DNA of 7,610 nucleotides from WVZL01 sp041862375 (GCA_041862375.1 JBGVTE010000003.1:1-7610), one strand, 5' to 3'. Shown: positions 1 to 6,629, numbered from the stretch's first letter. A program made the numbers and translations. The notes: generated by a model not told the origin, from the sequence alone.

Positions 1-4
1 CTTT

Positions 5-30
5 CGGGGATACTTGGATTGCGTATCCGC
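5..30. other. Short inverted repeat downstream of the DUF4350-like gene
   Basis: GGATAC at 8-13 and GTATCC at 23-28 can form a 6-bp stem with a 9-nt loop. It lies about 50 nt beyond the stop codon of the minus-strand gene at 79-1086. There is no T-run on either strand, so a rho-independent terminator is not supported. Nothing else is recognisable in positions 1-78. Confidence 0.2.
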
Positions 31-78
31 AAATAGATATTACTTATTGATGCCCAGCAGCTTGTGGGAAAGGTCTCC

Positions 79-1086
79 TCAATTATCAAGCAAACCTGAG
101 AGCCAATGGATCACATTTAGAACTAAGTTTAGATTATCTTTTGCCTCTGCCATATTGAATCCTGTTGGTTTCCTATCCGGTCCCTCCACCTGGGCGCTGA
201 ACATGGCAGCATCACCAAAGACAGCTATCCGACCTTTCCCATATTTCAGCGCTGCACCCACCAGCCAGCCTCCGGCATGGAGCCAGGGGGAGTTACGGTT
301 GATTCGCATTCCATCTTCAGGCAGCATCAGGATCTTGTCGTTGTCAAGAATCAGCAACGGTTCAACCTTCGCTCCGGGTTCCGCGCGAAACGCCTGTGTC
401 CCAAAGGCCATGACACGGTTCAATCTTTCAGTGACAGATCTTCCTCTGGTGATCACATGATCGGTAATTCCGCCGGTGGAACGATAAAAAGTCAAGGCTC
501 CCGCTCCGGTCTTTTGATCAATACAAAAGCCGTTATTGAAATACAGCCCGAAGGTTTCAGCCAGATCGGCAGCGGCGCCTGCATAAGGCATATGCTCAGC
601 TATCAACAGCAAGGAACCGTCTGAGGATACCCAGCGATTGATTAACGAGATCTCATCATCAGAATATGCGGAGTGAATCGGAATTTTCCAATTATTCAAA
701 TTTTGCTCATCTATCCCATTGATCAGCACTAAGATGTCCACACCTTCGAGAAGCTGTTCGTCTAGCCTCCGCTCGGCTGTTCGAATCCGATACCCGTCTC
801 TTCGTAAGACTTCAACAAACGGACTCATAAGCCCGTCAATCTTGGGCTTATTATGATGAGCATTGTCGAATAGCACCACTGGTCCCTTTCCTGATGGATA
901 GGCAGGATTCTTGATATCAGGTACAGCCCCCATATCCGGTTTCCACTGTGCCATGAGCTTTAAAGATCCACCCGCCGTCACTAGGAACAGGCAAAGAGCA
1001 GAGAAGAGACCCAGGACTTTTAGGCAAATGAAAAAAACGGAGTTTTTGGATTCGTGAGTTTGCAATGCTGGAGTAATGGCAAACAT
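79..1086 (-). CDS. Membrane-anchored DUF4350/GATase-like protein of unknown function
   Basis: This is a 335-residue protein. Residues about 16-46 are hydrophobic and look like an uncleaved signal anchor, so the rest is probably periplasmic or extracytoplasmic. The body resembles DUF4350 proteins with a class I glutamine-amidotransferase-like fold. The matching stretches are VVLFDNAHHNK (70-80), followed by a 'DGYRI' segment; DILVLING (117-124); GSLLLIAEHMPY (157-168); GKGRIAVFGDAAMFSAQ (283-299); and the C-terminal DNLNLVLNVIHWLSGLL (317-333). I see no nucleophilic Cys in a GATase elbow, so a binding or scaffolding role is as likely as catalysis. The start is supported by AGGAG at 1091-1095 on the minus strand, with a short 4-nt spacer. 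Only about 15-40 bp separate the start from the end of an IS91-like element, so the native promoter is probably lost or replaced. The family call is from memory, and the function is unknown. Confidence 0.75.
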   Translation of the reverse strand: MFAITPALQTHESKNSVFFICLKVLGLFSALCLFLVTAGGSLKLMAQWKPDMGAVPDIKNPAYPSGKGPVVLFDNAHHNKPKIDGLMSPFVEVLRRDGYRIRTAERRLDEQLLEGVDILVLINGIDEQNLNNWKIPIHSAYSDDEISLINRWVSSDGSLLLIAEHMPYAGAAADLAETFGLYFNNGFCIDQKTGAGALTFYRSTGGITDHVITRGRSVTERLNRVMAFGTQAFRAEPGAKVEPLLILDNDKILMLPEDGMRINRNSPWLHAGGWLVGAALKYGKGRIAVFGDAAMFSAQVEGPDRKPTGFNMAEAKDNLNLVLNVIHWLSGLLDN

Positions 1087-1100
1087 TTATCTCCTATCTC

Positions 1101-1313
1101 TAAAAATAAGATTTTTTTTCGCTTGCGGCAAATCTCTCAAAACTTCCCTCGATATCCACCTGCAAACATCCAAAAATATAAGTATCACATCCAAAACGTC
1201 AAAGTCAAAGACATAAAAGCAGCACAATTCACCCAAAACCTCTGAGTCAAAATGTTTCAGATAGACTACGCCCTCGAATCAGCAAAAAGAAGCCTGGAAA
1301 GCCCTCAGAAATA
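1101..1313 (-). repeat. IS91-like 3' terminal region, copy 1
   Basis: This is the noncoding tail downstream of the transposase stop (minus orientation). It is homologous to 7195-7411. Positions 1124-1160 match 7218-7254 at 33 of 37 bases, including 19 identical bases. The motif 'atagact' sits exactly 137 nt from the core start in both copies (1261 and 7355). The motif 'cagaaata', which contains the transposase stop, recurs at 1306-1313 and 7404-7411. It also shares 'gtatcacat(c/t)caaaac' (1182-1197) with copy 3 (7570-7585). The outer boundary near 1101-1110 is approximate. The region probably contains one of the two rolling-circle termini (oriIS or terIS). Confidence 0.75.
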
Positions 1314-2456
1314 GTCCGCGCTTTCCCCGGCGGCCATCAACAACTCCTGCTGGACATGATGAGGAGGAGGGGGCCTTTCAGCCATAAAGGTAATCTCCGC
1401 CCATCCTTTGGAAGGGACAAATAGAGTCTCGTCTTCAATGATCGGCGGACGGGAAGGATCTGCTCCTCTCTTGCGGATCTTTCCTCTGTGCGCGTTGGAA
1501 TAAGGTCCGTAGTAACGGATCATGACCTGTCCTTTATCAGGAATATGAGAGGTGATTCTGGCTATGAATTCCACATAATCCATCCGCTCAAGCTCTGAGC
1601 TGTCTTTACCATACTACTGATAGCACACCTGGCCTTCTTCCTCATCAAAGGAAAGCTTCTTGAGGGAGAGTATGGGTCTTATAATGTATTTGCCCACACG
1701 TTCGGCCTCATCTCTGCTTGTGGCTCTGACTTTAGTGTGCACGTTAAACCCTGTGTGGCGCCAGTGCAGGATTTTTTGCACAAGCGGGAGGTTTATAAGC
1801 TGTTTACGGAGAAGAAAGGAGAAGACCTCCCGGGTGAAAAACCGACAGAGCAGAGTATCATTGAAGTTTGAAATCCTGAGGAATCGTCCCTTTTTATCTT
1901 CTCCTCCCTCTGTTGTAAGAAAATGGAGGTGGGGGTGAAGATTTATTCGGGAACCAAACGACTGTATCACGGCAATAATACCTGGTACAATCTCTTTGCC
2001 TGTTACAGTTCTGAAGTATTTCAGGATTGCTTCTTTCCCGCAGAGACAGAGACCAGAGAGAAGCGAGCGTTTGTATTTGAAGAATACCCGCAGCATCCTG
2101 GGGATGGTGAATACCACCTGGCGGTGAGGTACATCCAGGATGAGTTCCTCCCTCATCCACTCACCCCACTCCTCCCGCCTCTTGGAATGGCAGGAAGGGC
2201 AAAATCCGCGAACTTTACATGAGAATGTTAAAAGCCTCTCGGACCCACAATCTTCACACCGAATCCTCGCAAAACCACACTTCGGATTGCCACAGTCTAA
2301 GTATTTCTCAACAACGTCTTGAATGATTGGACGAAAATAGCCGTACTCTCTCTCAAAGCGATTCTCATATTCTGCAACAAATTCGTCAAAATAGTGAAAC
2401 AGCACCCTGTAGAACACAGTGCGCTCCGGATGACGCTGGTGATAAACCCCTGCCAT
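1305..2456 (-). pseudogene. IS91-family transposase, broken by an amber codon and an in-frame deletion
   Basis: The product would be the HUH endonuclease that nicks and rolls the element. Visible parts are an N-terminal zinc-binding domain with Cys55, Cys60, Cys67, Cys70, Cys80, Cys86, Cys89 and His90; the HUH motif HPHLH at 174-178; a candidate catalytic Tyr257 in VGKYIIRP; and the conserved YYGPYSNAHRGK block with the C-terminal PPPPHHVQQELLMAA...YF end. The start at 2456 gives MAGVYHQRHPERT, the usual N-terminus of this subgroup. Two lesions are visible. TAG at 1614-1616 falls after CYQ (residue 280), and the same frame continues through YGKDSSELER to the Met at 1581-1583. Between SKGWAEI and TFMAERPPPP (junction at 1391/1392), family members usually carry about 40 more residues with a CPxCGG segment, which is absent here. 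The two open segments are 1614-2456 and 1305-1583. Confidence 0.88.
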
Positions 2457-2576
2457 GGCAGCAGGGATGATTCAAGAAACGGGCCAGAATAGAGGCTTAC
2501 AGATATCCTCCCCTGTAAATGGTCATCTCTGATTCACACGCTCATTACAAAAATGTCAACAGAAGTTAACGTTGGA
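2457..2576. other. Junction region between IS91 pseudogene and M1-peptidase remnant
   Basis: These 120 bp contain no recognisable gene. The unidentified 5' end of the IS91-like element must lie here. On the minus strand no good Shine-Dalgarno precedes the transposase ATG at 2456. On the plus strand the frame of the downstream fragment is open from 2493, but its residues upstream of about 2577 do not resemble the peptidase family. Confidence 0.4.
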
Positions 2577-2807
2577 AGGATTGAGGATGCCTCAGGAATG
2601 GACCTTAACTGGTTCTGGCGCGGATGGTTTTTTGGTACGGACCATGTTGACATAGCCTTGGAAAATGTGAAGTGGTATAAGATAAATATAGGGGAGCCGG
2701 AAATGGATAAGGCTATAGAACAGGAAAAGGAAAACCGCCTCCCGGAAAGATATATCAGCAATATTCGAAACAAGAAGGAAATCAAGGAGACAGCCGTAGA
2801 AAAAGAT
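2577..2807 (+). pseudogene. C-terminal fragment of an M1-type metallopeptidase-like protein
   Basis: The fragment lies inside an open frame that runs 2493-3053, with an ATG at 2553. The stretch R-I-E-D-A-S-G-M-D-L-N-W-F-W-R-G-W-F, then TDHVDIALENVKWYKI, then IRNKKEIKETAVEKD, resembles the C-terminal region of large M1 aminopeptidase-like zinc metalloproteins as I remember them ('EDASG-DLDWFWRGWFYTTDHVDI...'). The catalytic HExxH domain and everything else N-terminal are absent, apparently lost at the IS91 junction. After about residue 85 (position 2807) the translation becomes Lys/Glu-rich and unlike the family, and it then reads through a tRNA fragment. The 166-codon frame is therefore a chance chimera and not a functional gene. 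There is no convincing ribosome binding site at 2553. The M1 assignment is moderate; the fragment status is firm. Confidence 0.55.
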
Positions 2808-2948
2808 GATCTTGACCAAAAAAGAGGAGCGATAGAGCGCATTTCAGAGAAAAATGAGGGAGATTTGTCACATGGACCAAGAAAAACAAAAAGAAGGATT
2901 TTCAAGTCCTTTGTTTTCAGTGAATTAGAAATGAGATATTCGACACGG

Positions 2949-3000
2949 ACACATGACTCTGGATCATGGAATCGGGGTTCGAATCCCTGCTTCCCTGCCA
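2949..3000 (+). tRNA. tRNA-Gln(CTG) 3' fragment; 5' half missing
   Basis: The anticodon arm is complete: CATGA (2952-2956), a 7-nt loop CTCTGGA with anticodon CTG at 2959-2961 (reads CAG, Gln), and TCATG (2964-2968). A 4-nt variable region follows, then the T arm CGGGG (2973-2977), loop TTCGAAT (2978-2984) and CCTG-type partner (2985-2989). The 3' acceptor strand CTTCCCT (2990-2996), discriminator G2997 and encoded CCA (2998-3000) complete it. The matching 5' acceptor strand AGGGAAG and a D arm are not present in the preceding 26 nt or nearby. Such 3' halves are typically left where an integrase-borne element has inserted into a tRNA gene. The intact gene would then be at the other end of the element. 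No integrase is in the window. Confidence 0.75.
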
Positions 3001-3002
3001 CT

Positions 3003-3022
3003 CTGAAAATACCGCTTTTCAG
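3003..3022 (+). other. Hairpin just after the tRNA fragment
   Basis: CTGAAAA (3003-3009) pairs perfectly with TTTTCAG (3016-3022) around a 6-nt loop. It starts 2 nt after the CCA end. It may be the original 3' processing or termination structure of the tRNA transcript. It is followed by a G-run instead of a T-run, so it is not a standard intrinsic terminator. Confidence 0.4.
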
Positions 3023-3053
3023 GGGGGGACCAGCAAAATTTCTGTTCCACTGA

Positions 3054-3274
3054 TTTACTCATCGTTATACAAATGTAGGCGATTTTAAACAATTTTCGTC
3101 ACAAAACGTCGCACAAGAAAAGGTGATTCGGCATAATTTCTTTTACAGAGGAAGGGGTTTATATTTATTTATATTTGGGCTTCGAGGTATGAATAATTCC
3201 GCAACCACTTACATAAACCTTTTTTTCACTTTCGTCGTTATAGACAATGAATAATTCGATTTAAGGAGTCTACA
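3054..3274. other. Intergenic region upstream of the hydrolase operon
   Basis: This is about 220 bp of A+T-rich sequence with no recognisable gene. It should contain the promoter for the gene at 3275, but I find no hexamer pair good enough to call. It contains a direct repeat 'atgaataattc' at 3189-3199 and 3247-3257. The second copy opens a five-codon ORF ending in TAA that overlaps the ribosome binding site of the hydrolase gene, and the first opens a 21-codon ORF. Both lack a good Shine-Dalgarno and are probably incidental. Confidence 0.3.
3263..3268 (+). promoter_or_regulatory. Shine-Dalgarno AAGGAG setting a GTG start
   Basis: AAGGAG lies 6 nt before the GTG at 3275. This supports the GTG start, since the nearby upstream ATG codons (3189 and 3247) run into stops. 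Confidence 0.75.
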
Positions 3275-4531
3275 GTGAAGAAAAGAGCTCTTCTAATAAT
3301 TATGATTACAGCATTGGGATTTCAGCAGTTAGTGTCCAGAAACAACTCTCAAACCGTGCTCCCAAAACCGACTGGGCCTTACTCGGTTGGAAGCCGATAT
3401 TTTTCCCTGATCGATAAGGACCGATCCGACCTCATATCACCCGAACCTGATGACTATCGGGCGATATCGCTGCAAGTGTGGTATCCGGCTGAGCCAGGAC
3501 CAGACGATCAGCCCATTCTTCTGAATGACAGAAAATTGATTGAGGGCTACGTGCAAGAGGGTGCGCTAACCTCTACAATTTTAACCGAGTGGGCCATGGA
3601 ACCGACGCATTCCTTTCTGAAGGCCCAACCGTCTAAGGCTAAAACCCCTTATCCGGTCATTCTCTATTCTTCATCCGGAGTGATGAACGCCAACACATTC
3701 TTGTCTGAAGAATTGGCCAGCCACGGCTATGTTGTTTTCAGCATCGGCCATCCCTACTGGTGTGAGTTTTACTATGATGCTGAAGGCAAAACTATTCCCT
3801 TTGACAAGAACAATGAATATTACAAACAATTGTGGAAAGAAGAAGGATCCTGGCAAGTGCTCAAAATCAAAAAAGAGATTACATTGGCCAAAACGCTGGA
3901 AGACAGGCCGGATCTATATGAAAAACTCAACCAGGCTATGCCGACCGAAGTCAGCGATTTGCGCCTTTGGGGTGAGGACATCGCTTTTGTGGTCGATCAA
4001 TTGAAGGAAATGAATTCAAACACTGGTTTTTTCAAGGGAATAATGGATGTGAATCGCATCGGCGTCATGGGCTATTCCAAGGGAGGAGCGGCCGCCGGAC
4101 AGTACTGTCTGACCGCGGACGACCGCTGCAAGGCTGGAATCAACCTGGGGGGCTTCATGTTCGCAGATATTGTCGAAAAAAATCTGAAAAAACCGTTTAT
4201 GATTATGGAACATATTGAACCCTGGGCTCCAGACGGTTTACCCATCGGTGAATTATTCGTCCAAAAGGCAGAAAGCGATGCTTATATGGTTGCGATCAGA
4301 GATGCTCTTCATGGCAACTTTTGCGATATGACTTTAGCAAAAAAGTACATCAAACTGGAAGGGATTGTTGGACTCATTGATGGAGAAAAATTTTTAAACA
4401 TTATGGAGTATTATGTGCGGGCTTTTTTTGACAAATATGTCAAAGGCATTCCCGGTATGGTGATCGAAGATCTCTCGGCCACCTATCCCGAAGTCATTTT
4501 CAAATCCCGGAATGAAAAAACCGCAAAGTGA
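3275..4531 (+). CDS. PAF-acetylhydrolase-like alpha/beta hydrolase, catalytic Asp position is Gly
   Basis: This 418-residue protein has a hydrophobic N-terminus (about residues 4-20), so it is probably exported or membrane-anchored, though no clear cleavage site is visible. It resembles platelet-activating-factor acetylhydrolase (isoform II type) and related dienelactone-hydrolase-like enzymes, which hydrolyse short or oxidised acyl esters. Matching parts are PYPVILYSSSG (125-135), ELASHGYVVFSIGHP (146-160), the nucleophile elbow GYSKGG with Ser268, and ALHGNFCD with candidate His346. The Ser-to-His spacing of 78 equals that of human PAF-AH (Ser273/His351). The human catalytic Asp296 ('ALDAWMF') aligns with Gly292 in INLGGFMFAD, so the usual acid is missing. 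Asp298 is the nearest acidic residue. The start is GTG with a good ribosome binding site. The next gene begins 62 nt downstream on the same strand, which suggests co-transcription. The substrate is unknown. Confidence 0.8.
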   Translation: MKKRALLIIMITALGFQQLVSRNNSQTVLPKPTGPYSVGSRYFSLIDKDRSDLISPEPDDYRAISLQVWYPAEPGPDDQPILLNDRKLIEGYVQEGALTSTILTEWAMEPTHSFLKAQPSKAKTPYPVILYSSSGVMNANTFLSEELASHGYVVFSIGHPYWCEFYYDAEGKTIPFDKNNEYYKQLWKEEGSWQVLKIKKEITLAKTLEDRPDLYEKLNQAMPTEVSDLRLWGEDIAFVVDQLKEMNSNTGFFKGIMDVNRIGVMGYSKGGAAAGQYCLTADDRCKAGINLGGFMFADIVEKNLKKPFMIMEHIEPWAPDGLPIGELFVQKAESDAYMVAIRDALHGNFCDMTLAKKYIKLEGIVGLIDGEKFLNIMEYYVRAFFDKYVKGIPGMVIEDLSATYPEVIFKSRNEKTAK

Positions 4532-4577
4532 TTCATTGATAATATTATGTGGATCATAACGGACCGGTTATAAAAAC

Positions 4578-4584
4578 AAGGAGG
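4578..4584 (+). promoter_or_regulatory. Shine-Dalgarno AAGGAGG that fixes the start at 4594
   Basis: AAGGAGG sits 9 nt before the ATG at 4594. An in-frame GTG at 4549 would add 15 polar residues ahead of the lipoprotein signal peptide and has no ribosome binding site, so 4594 is preferred. Confidence 0.8.
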
Positions 4585-4593
4585 AAAACACAG

Positions 4594-6357
4594 ATGCAGA
4601 CAGCAACAAAAGGACTGCTGATAGCAACTTTAGTAATTAGTTTAGTGCTTCAGGGTTGTCAGAAGCAGGAACAAAGTGATCGTCCCCCTACTCAACCCAG
4701 GAATAGGCTGGAATTTACTGAGATTATGGGGTCTGAATTTCAAGACACCGCACCTCTGGACAACCGCTTCTTCATGCCGATGGGAAAATGGGAAGAAGCC
4801 AGACAGAAGTTTGAAGGCACCTTGGTTGTCCCCGAGTTCATCATGCAAACCACCTATGAGGAGACAGATTCTGTAAATCCATGGGACTACTTCCCCGGTT
4901 TTACCCTGGACTTTTTCACACATGGAAATCACCTCGTACCGGTATCGAGAGAAACCATACATAAATTCAGCAACCGAAGCTACTGGTGTATCATCATTTC
5001 CCCGGGAACCGTCTGGTTCGAACCTGATGACAGCGGTATGTCGCGTGCGTCTTTCCCATTAACTTTGATAAACGAAAGCTTCAACGTAGCCCACAATGGC
5101 GTGGCCACATTCGTCTATGATGAAACACAGGTGTCGTCTCTATTCTTTCAGGCAACACAGGAGACGGATCCGATATCCCCAGGCGACTTCTGGGGTGTCA
5201 CTACCATGGAGTACAAACCGCATTCAATCGAGAATAAAAGGCTCCTTACTGCCCAATTTGCCGAAGAAGAACGGAACCAGATTGCCATACTTCCTTTTTC
5301 AGCCCTGGGCAAAAATGTGGATACAGCGCTGCTGGAAACATTCAATGGCGGGATCGAAAACGAGGAGATCAGCGCCACTGGTCTGATCTGTAACAATACC
5401 TTGTACCTGCAGCCGTGTACCACCCGTTACGGCGAATATCCATACGGACGACATATGCGGCATGGTGCGTACTCGCTGACCAAAGCCATGGGGGCATTGA
5501 TCGCCCTTCTGCGTTTGGCCGAAAAATACGGCAAGGAAGTTTTCGATCTCAAGGTCGCGGATTATGTCATGATTAAGGCAGCTCATGATGGTTGGAAATC
5601 CGTAACTTTCGCCGATGCGTTGAATATGGCCACAGGTGTCGGTGATAGTATGCCTGAGCGGCTAGAACCCAACGTCATGCAAGGTGACGAAGAACAGCCC
5701 AAGTTTTTCAGTTTCATTCGAGCGAAAAGCAAACAAGAGAAGCTGGATATTGCCTTTTCATACGGTGACTATCCATGGGGGCCGGGGGAGGTCGCCCGCT
5801 ACAACTCCGCTAATACATTCATTCTGTCGGCAGCCATGGACGCTTTCCTGAAAAGCAAAGAAGGTCCGGAGGCCGACATCTGGAAGATGGTGCAAACAGA
5901 GGTCTTCAGGCCGATAGGCATTTTCCATGCGCCCATTATGCGGACCATCGAATCAGATGGAAGCAAGGGGTTACCCATCTTCGGATATGGTTTGTATCCC
6001 AATGTTGAAGATGTGGCGAAGCTTTCCATACTGCTGCAAAATAACGGCCGACATCAGGGGCAACAGCTTCTCCATTCCGGAAAACTGGCCGAAGCCCTGT
6101 ATCGAACCGATATTATTGGATTACCCACGGGGGAGATGAGTGAATACGGAGAAATCACCTATCACCTGTCTTTCAATGGCCTGCCCTATCGCTTTAAAGA
6201 CGGCCGGATCCGCCGGATTTCTGTCAGTACGGGTTTTGGGGGCAATCACTGGGTTCTTCTTCCGAACGGCGTCACGACTTTTAGGTTTTGCGACGCTAAC
6301 AAATATGGTGTTGGTTCTATGGTTGATGTTGCAGAGGCTATATGTCCTTTCCAATAA
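4594..6357 (+). CDS. Beta-lactamase-family (S12-type) serine hydrolase lipoprotein
   Basis: Starting at ATG 4594 the protein has 587 residues. It begins with a lipoprotein signal peptide, MQTATKG, then a hydrophobic run ending LVLQGC, so Cys22 is the likely lipidated residue and the protein should be anchored in the envelope. Residues about 25-275 form an N-terminal region I cannot assign. The C-terminal half carries serine beta-lactamase/penicillin-binding-like features: SLTK (Ser294, Lys297) in GAYSLTKAMGALIALLRLAE, the expected SxxK catalytic pair; a Tyr-containing second motif ARYNSAN (Tyr403); and a third-motif-like TGFGGNHW (about 546-553) before the final strand. Such enzymes act as esterases, amidases or D-Ala-D-Ala peptidases. 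True beta-lactamase activity is not implied, since a KTG box is not seen. It follows the PAF-AH-like gene by 62 nt with no terminator between them, so an operon is likely. Substrate unknown. Confidence 0.82.
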   Translation: MQTATKGLLIATLVISLVLQGCQKQEQSDRPPTQPRNRLEFTEIMGSEFQDTAPLDNRFFMPMGKWEEARQKFEGTLVVPEFIMQTTYEETDSVNPWDYFPGFTLDFFTHGNHLVPVSRETIHKFSNRSYWCIIISPGTVWFEPDDSGMSRASFPLTLINESFNVAHNGVATFVYDETQVSSLFFQATQETDPISPGDFWGVTTMEYKPHSIENKRLLTAQFAEEERNQIAILPFSALGKNVDTALLETFNGGIENEEISATGLICNNTLYLQPCTTRYGEYPYGRHMRHGAYSLTKAMGALIALLRLAEKYGKEVFDLKVADYVMIKAAHDGWKSVTFADALNMATGVGDSMPERLEPNVMQGDEEQPKFFSFIRAKSKQEKLDIAFSYGDYPWGPGEVARYNSANTFILSAAMDAFLKSKEGPEADIWKMVQTEVFRPIGIFHAPIMRTIESDGSKGLPIFGYGLYPNVEDVAKLSILLQNNGRHQGQQLLHSGKLAEALYRTDIIGLPTGEMSEYGEITYHLSFNGLPYRFKDGRIRRISVSTGFGGNHWVLLPNGVTTFRFCDANKYGVGSMVDVAEAICPFQ

Positions 6358-6500
6358 TTAGGTATTTTCGAATGATCCGAGTATCTCGGAACTTGTCCAT
6401 GTACAATGCAAAGATCCTCTGTGTATACAGAAAGGAGATCTTCAGACAGGCTTGTGTCCATTCGAGGGTAAAAAATACGAAAAAATATCAAAATATGTTG
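6358..6500. other. Intergenic stretch with two inverted repeats
   Basis: There is no gene here. TCCGAG/CTCGGA (6376-6381 and 6385-6390) form a 6-bp palindrome with a 3-nt centre about 20 nt after the lipoprotein stop. AAGATC...GATCTT (6411-6442) forms a longer imperfect inverted repeat. Neither is followed by a convincing T-run, so a terminator for the hydrolase operon is possible but not demonstrated. Confidence 0.35.
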
Positions 6501-6528
6501 TTGACATCGAATTTTTAACGCATATCAT
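6501..6528 (+). promoter_or_regulatory. Candidate sigma70-type promoter for the methyltransferase remnant
   Basis: There is a perfect -35 hexamer TTGACA at 6501-6506 and a -10-like TATCAT at 6523-6528, with a 16-bp spacer. A consensus TATAAT follows at 6529-6534 but would leave a 22-bp spacer. The surrounding DNA is very A+T-rich. The predicted leader to the ATG at 6630 is about 95 nt and includes the hairpin at 6562-6599. Confidence 0.45.
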
Positions 6529-6561
6529 TATAATTTAAGTCATTTTGTCAAACAAAGGGCA

Positions 6562-6599
6562 TATTTAAGAAAAGGACCAAGATTTCCTTTACTTAAATG
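6562..6599. other. Long near-perfect inverted repeat in the leader of the methyltransferase
   Basis: Arms TTTAAG-A-AAAGGA (6564-6576) and TCCTTT-A-CTTAAA (6585-6597) pair at 12 of 13 positions around an 8-nt loop, with an A-T and a T-G pair extending outward. No T-run follows, so it is not a simple terminator. It lies between the candidate promoter and the start codon. It could be a protein-binding operator or a leader hairpin. Confidence 0.55.
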
Positions 6600-6629
6600 A
6601 GGCATTGTCTCTAATAAATAGATATATAA

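Larger units (their letters stand above)
1101..2550 (-). mobile_element. Decayed IS91-family (HUH, rolling-circle) insertion sequence
   Basis: The element consists of the transposase pseudogene at 1305-2456 plus the repeat-defined terminal region at about 1101-1304. The end beyond the transposase start is not defined by any repeat. It must lie between 2457 and the M1-peptidase remnant that becomes recognisable near 2577, so 2550 is only an estimate. IS91-like elements have no terminal inverted repeats and make no target duplication, so neither is expected here. With a nonsense codon and an internal deletion in its only gene, it should not move by itself, though its ends could be used by a related transposase. 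Confidence 0.65.

Noticed and set aside
1054..1245. 63-aa plus-strand ORF across the IS end
   Set aside because: It overlaps the start of the DUF4350-like gene on the other strand and the IS terminal repeat, and its composition is that of A+T-rich noncoding DNA.
1614..1616. Amber codon read through as pyrrolysine or by suppression, giving a functional transposase
   Set aside because: The same gene also lacks about 40 conserved residues, and a simple triplet duplication explains the TAG. No pyl genes are visible in the window, so pseudogenisation is simpler.
2926..3000. Intact tRNA gene
   Set aside because: The 26 nt before the anticodon arm contain no D arm and no AGGGAAG acceptor strand.
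2553..3053. A 166-aa plus-strand gene
   Set aside because: Only its first half resembles a protein family, as a C-terminal scrap. The rest is low-complexity sequence and translation through a tRNA fragment, and no ribosome binding site is seen.
3189..3257. Direct repeat 'atgaataattc' as an operator pair or leader peptides
   Set aside because: At 11 bp and A+T-rich, with 58 nt between copies and no ribosome binding sites, it can be chance. It is recorded only as a note.
6529..6534. Consensus TATAAT as the -10 partner of TTGACA at 6501
   Set aside because: The spacer would be 22 bp. TATCAT at 6523-6528 with 16 bp fits better.
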